Part shown: positions 61,844-64,000 of the stretch, one piece after another
Layout: the number at the start of each line of letters is the position of its first letter
Numbering within the stretch: the first letter of the stretch is position 1
NCBI GenBank assembly: GCA_017555085.1
Contig: JAFZHD010000021.1
Span: forward strand, 1 to 64,000
Reading direction: 5' to 3'
Length of the DNA stretch: 64,000 nucleotides
From: Muribaculaceae bacterium
GTDB lineage: Bacteria; Bacteroidota; Bacteroidia; Bacteroidales; Muribaculaceae
The notes under the pieces: model-generated
Told to the model about the DNA's origin: nothing
The model's database searches: none
What the model saw: the letters and a program-made list of their open reading frames with translations, nothing else
Program-made: the position numbers and the translations under genes

Positions 61844-63268
61844 ATGACCAGGCAGATAAAACACATATTGACTGGCAATATCTTGTATATTGTTGCTATT
61901 GCAGCCACTTTTTTGCTATTTCCGGGAGCATCAATATGGCCAACTGCCATTGCGCTGATAGGTATTTGGGCCATGATTGCCTACATCTACAAACTGTCTG
62001 GGTCGACAAATCTTTGCGGCTGGTGGACTTTATTAATTTCTGCGACATATCTTGCAGTCGGCATTATCGCCAATGTAAATCACTATACATCCATCGTTAG
62101 TTCCAACACATCTATCCCATATCTGCAAAACCCCGACTCGGCCATCTATTATTTTGATGCGATGAAAACTTTTGACAGTTCAATCGGGGCAAGCGCGCCT
62201 GCCCACCGTCACGGATATGGCATGTTGATTGCCGCGCTGTGGCATCTGACTGACATGACAATAGTGTCGCCGCTTATTGTCAACATGACTTTTATTCTGT
62301 TGAGCATCATCGCAAGCGGCATCATTGCCCGACGCATACTTTCGGCCCACATTGGCAAAGACAGCCGTTGGATTACATCATGCGCTATGATAATGACAGC
62401 CGCGGTGTGTTATTATCTCAATTCAGGCACTCTATTACTCAAAGAAGCAGGCATTTGCTTTGCCTTGGCCGTCTGCACTCTCGGCGCAACAGCACTGATT
62501 TCGCAGCCGTCAAACAAGGCCAAAACTGTCACACTTTGGGTTGGACTGATTGTCGGGTTGGCATTGCTGACATTCTTGCGACACTCCTACATTTTGTTTG
62601 TTGCAACAGCAATTATCGTTATGACTCCGTGGAAGCGAAACAAGATAGCCCCTGCCCTATCAATGCTATTGCTTTGTGCCGCGGCTTGGGGTGTAACTCA
62701 ACTGCTGATGCACGATTACGAAATAAGCCGACAAGCGGCCAACATTGTGAACGGAAACGGCGTTGCCAATTCCTATTTCCATGACCACCCGCAACATGCC
62801 ACCTACAACAACATGGTGGGCGACTATTTCTCTTACACCGTCGCACAGCGGTTGCTATGGCTGCCTATAAGCATCATCACACAATTTCTGACACCGTTCC
62901 CATGGAACTTTGGCCGCGACCTCATTTATGGCTATACACTTGATTATGCCCACATTACCTATCCGTGGTACATAGTCGGAGCAATGGTGTTGTTTTACAT
63001 TATTTGGGCATGGCGAAAATCGCCCAAATCACTAATTCGCATCACCCTCGCCGGCATCATTCTTTGGTGCATACCAGCCTACCTGTTTGCCGGCACAGTA
63101 TCCCGATATGCATTGCCAATGTTACCGTTGCTCGTTCCGGCAGCGGTATATGTATGGGCACAATTCAGCACCAAACGCTCGTTTCACATCTACGGCGGCA
63201 TATATGCTATCGTACTGTGTGTCACCCTAATCATTTGCCATAACCTTCAACACCTCGGCATGCAATGA
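61844..63268 (+). CDS. multi-membrane-span protein, GT-C glycosyltransferase-like
   Basis: 474-residue protein with about ten to twelve predicted membrane spans from residue 10 to the end. A periplasmic loop after the second or third span reads YLQNPDSAIYYFDAMKTF, and a second loop contains DYEISRQAANIVNGNG and NNMVGDYFSYTVAQRLLWLP. An acidic residue in the first loop is typical of GT-C transferases, but no specific family was recognised; an O-antigen-flippase or polymerase type is also possible. The start is the ATG at 61844; an earlier in-frame ATG would lie inside the divergent glsA coding region and ahead of the -7 box. Its stop overlaps the GT2 gene start. Confidence 0.6.
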   Translation: MTRQIKHILTGNILYIVAIAATFLLFPGASIWPTAIALIGIWAMIAYIYKLSGSTNLCGWWTLLISATYLAVGIIANVNHYTSIVSSNTSIPYLQNPDSAIYYFDAMKTFDSSIGASAPAHRHGYGMLIAALWHLTDMTIVSPLIVNMTFILLSIIASGIIARRILSAHIGKDSRWITSCAMIMTAAVCYYLNSGTLLLKEAGICFALAVCTLGATALISQPSNKAKTVTLWVGLIVGLALLTFLRHSYILFVATAIIVMTPWKRNKIAPALSMLLLCAAAWGVTQLLMHDYEISRQAANIVNGNGVANSYFHDHPQHATYNNMVGDYFSYTVAQRLLWLPISIITQFLTPFPWNFGRDLIYGYTLDYAHITYPWYIVGAMVLFYIIWAWRKSPKSLIRITLAGIILWCIPAYLFAGTVSRYALPMLPLLVPAAVYVWAQFSTKRSFHIYGGIYAIVLCVTLIICHNLQHLGMQ

Positions 63269-64000
63269 AAATATCGGTAATCACAGCAACACGCAACAAT
63301 GCCGCAACTCTTGAAGCAACAATCAAGAGCGTGATGCAACAAACCTACAACGACATCGAACTCATCATTGTCGACGGGGCAAGCTCCGACAATTCGCTTG
63401 AAATAATAGCCAGTTGGCAACAACTCCACCCCGATAAAATCAAATATATTTCAGAGCCCGACAGCGGAGTGTACAACGCCATCAACAAAGGTATCAAAAT
63501 GACCAACGGCGACATTATAGGCACTCTGCACGGCAACGACACTTTCGCCTCATCCGATATACTATTGCAAGTAGCACAAGCCATGAGCAATAGCGACATC
63601 GACTTTGTGTATGGCGACATTTCATACCGCGACAAAGCAGGCAAAAAAGTGCGTTATTATTCTTCGGCCGACTATAACAAATCAATGCTCCGTTACGGCA
63701 TCGCACCGCCCCACCCCTCGCTATATGCACGCAAAGAGGTATTTGACACTATCGGCCTATACAAAGAGAGCTATCTCATTGCCGCCGATTTTGAATTTTT
63801 CATTCGCCTGATGATAGCCAACAATCGCCCGTCACAATATCTGCCACTCGAAATGGTTACAATGAGCATGGGCGGACTGTCAACCACTCTGCGACACCGC
63901 ATTTTCACTAACAACCGCGAAAAATATCGTGCACTACGCGAAAACGGCATCAGAGTTTGCCCGCTATCCTTACTGAAACGCTACTTTTACATTTACAAAT
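63265..64000 (+). CDS. family 2 glycosyltransferase, partial (runs off right edge)
   Basis: At least 245 residues in the window, no stop reached. The GT-A fold starts MKISVITATRNNAATLEATI, with VDGASSDNSLEII and the acceptor-side NGDIIGTLHGNDTFASS, DFVYGDISYRD and HPSLYARKEVFDTIG. This is the colanic-acid WcaE-like subgroup of GT2. It begins within the previous gene's stop (ATGA, 4-nt overlap), which suggests translational coupling. It is probably a surface-polysaccharide transferase; the sugar is unknown. Confidence 0.88.
   Translation, partial: MKISVITATRNNAATLEATIKSVMQQTYNDIELIIVDGASSDNSLEIIASWQQLHPDKIKYISEPDSGVYNAINKGIKMTNGDIIGTLHGNDTFASSDILLQVAQAMSNSDIDFVYGDISYRDKAGKKVRYYSSADYNKSMLRYGIAPPHPSLYARKEVFDTIGLYKESYLIAADFEFFIRLMIANNRPSQYLPLEMVTMSMGGLSTTLRHRIFTNNREKYRALRENGIRVCPLSLLKRYFYIYK

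Overview
The window looks like chromosomal DNA of a gut-type Bacteroidota, order Bacteroidales. The family Muribaculaceae is a guess from the style of the surface proteins and sorting tails. The main evidence is: many start-proximal promoters of the Bacteroidota type (TTTG, about 19 nt, TAnnTTTG); a Spt-type serine palmitoyltransferase; a methylmalonyl-CoA decarboxylase operon of the succinate-propionate route; a glycine-lipid acyltransferase pair; type IX secretion (T9SS) sorting tails; and BspA-like leucine-rich repeats.

Layout. At 1-20 the minus strand holds the first bases of a 16S rRNA gene, with a consensus rrn promoter at 182-213, so an rRNA operon leaves the window to the left. 572-4701 carries dnaE and trxA. 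4780-16039 is a run of minus-strand housekeeping genes: ribBA, an LptF/G-type permease, a large MscS-type channel, spt, a zinc-ribbon protein, a Nif3-like protein, aspS and a small unknown gene. 16337-20902 is the operon mce, mmdA, oadG-like, biotin carrier, oadB, which turns (R)-methylmalonyl-CoA into propionyl-CoA while pumping sodium. 21221-26091 is an accessory pair: a beta-helix protein without signal peptide, then a 1016-residue BspA-like LRR surface protein with near-identical internal repeats. 26225-26335 is a multi-hairpin intergenic element. dnaK follows, with a sigma-54-like site upstream, then a pRiA4b ORF-3-like gene, an LD-carboxypeptidase, tRNA-Pro(UGG), znuA and znuC without a permease gene, a frameshifted GNAT gene, an Lrp/AsnC regulator and a YqiA-like esterase. 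34022-36388 is a decayed relic of a large phage- or ICE-type polyvalent protein. After it come yitT, parA-parB, a DUF5683 gene, an MltD-like transglycosylase, the minus-strand operon argD-proC-ssb, a three-gene secreted/outer-membrane operon (44529-47627), a DUF3667 protein, a cupin lipoprotein, an orphan T9SS sorting tail and trpS.

The most interesting segment is 51135-61807: twelve minus-strand genes with overlaps or gaps of at most 25 nt. In transcription order they are a PlsC-type acyltransferase and a GNAT acyltransferase (GlsA/GlsB-like, glycine lipids), a Wzi-family capsule protein, a lipocalin-like lipoprotein, a DUF115/Maf-like protein, LegB-like dehydratase, NeuD/LegH-like acyltransferase, LegI/NeuB-like synthase, LegG/NeuC-like epimerase, PtmE-like CBS-nucleotidyltransferase, LegF/NeuA-like CMP transferase and a KdsC-like phosphatase. 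The set nearly completes a GDP-linked legionaminic-acid-type pathway but lacks the LegC aminotransferase. It joins surface-lipid synthesis to nonulosonate surface-glycan synthesis in one transcript. A divergent multi-membrane-span protein and a family 2 glycosyltransferase start 36 bp away, and both starts appear leaderless.

All calls come from reading the sequence and translations by eye. No database search was run.
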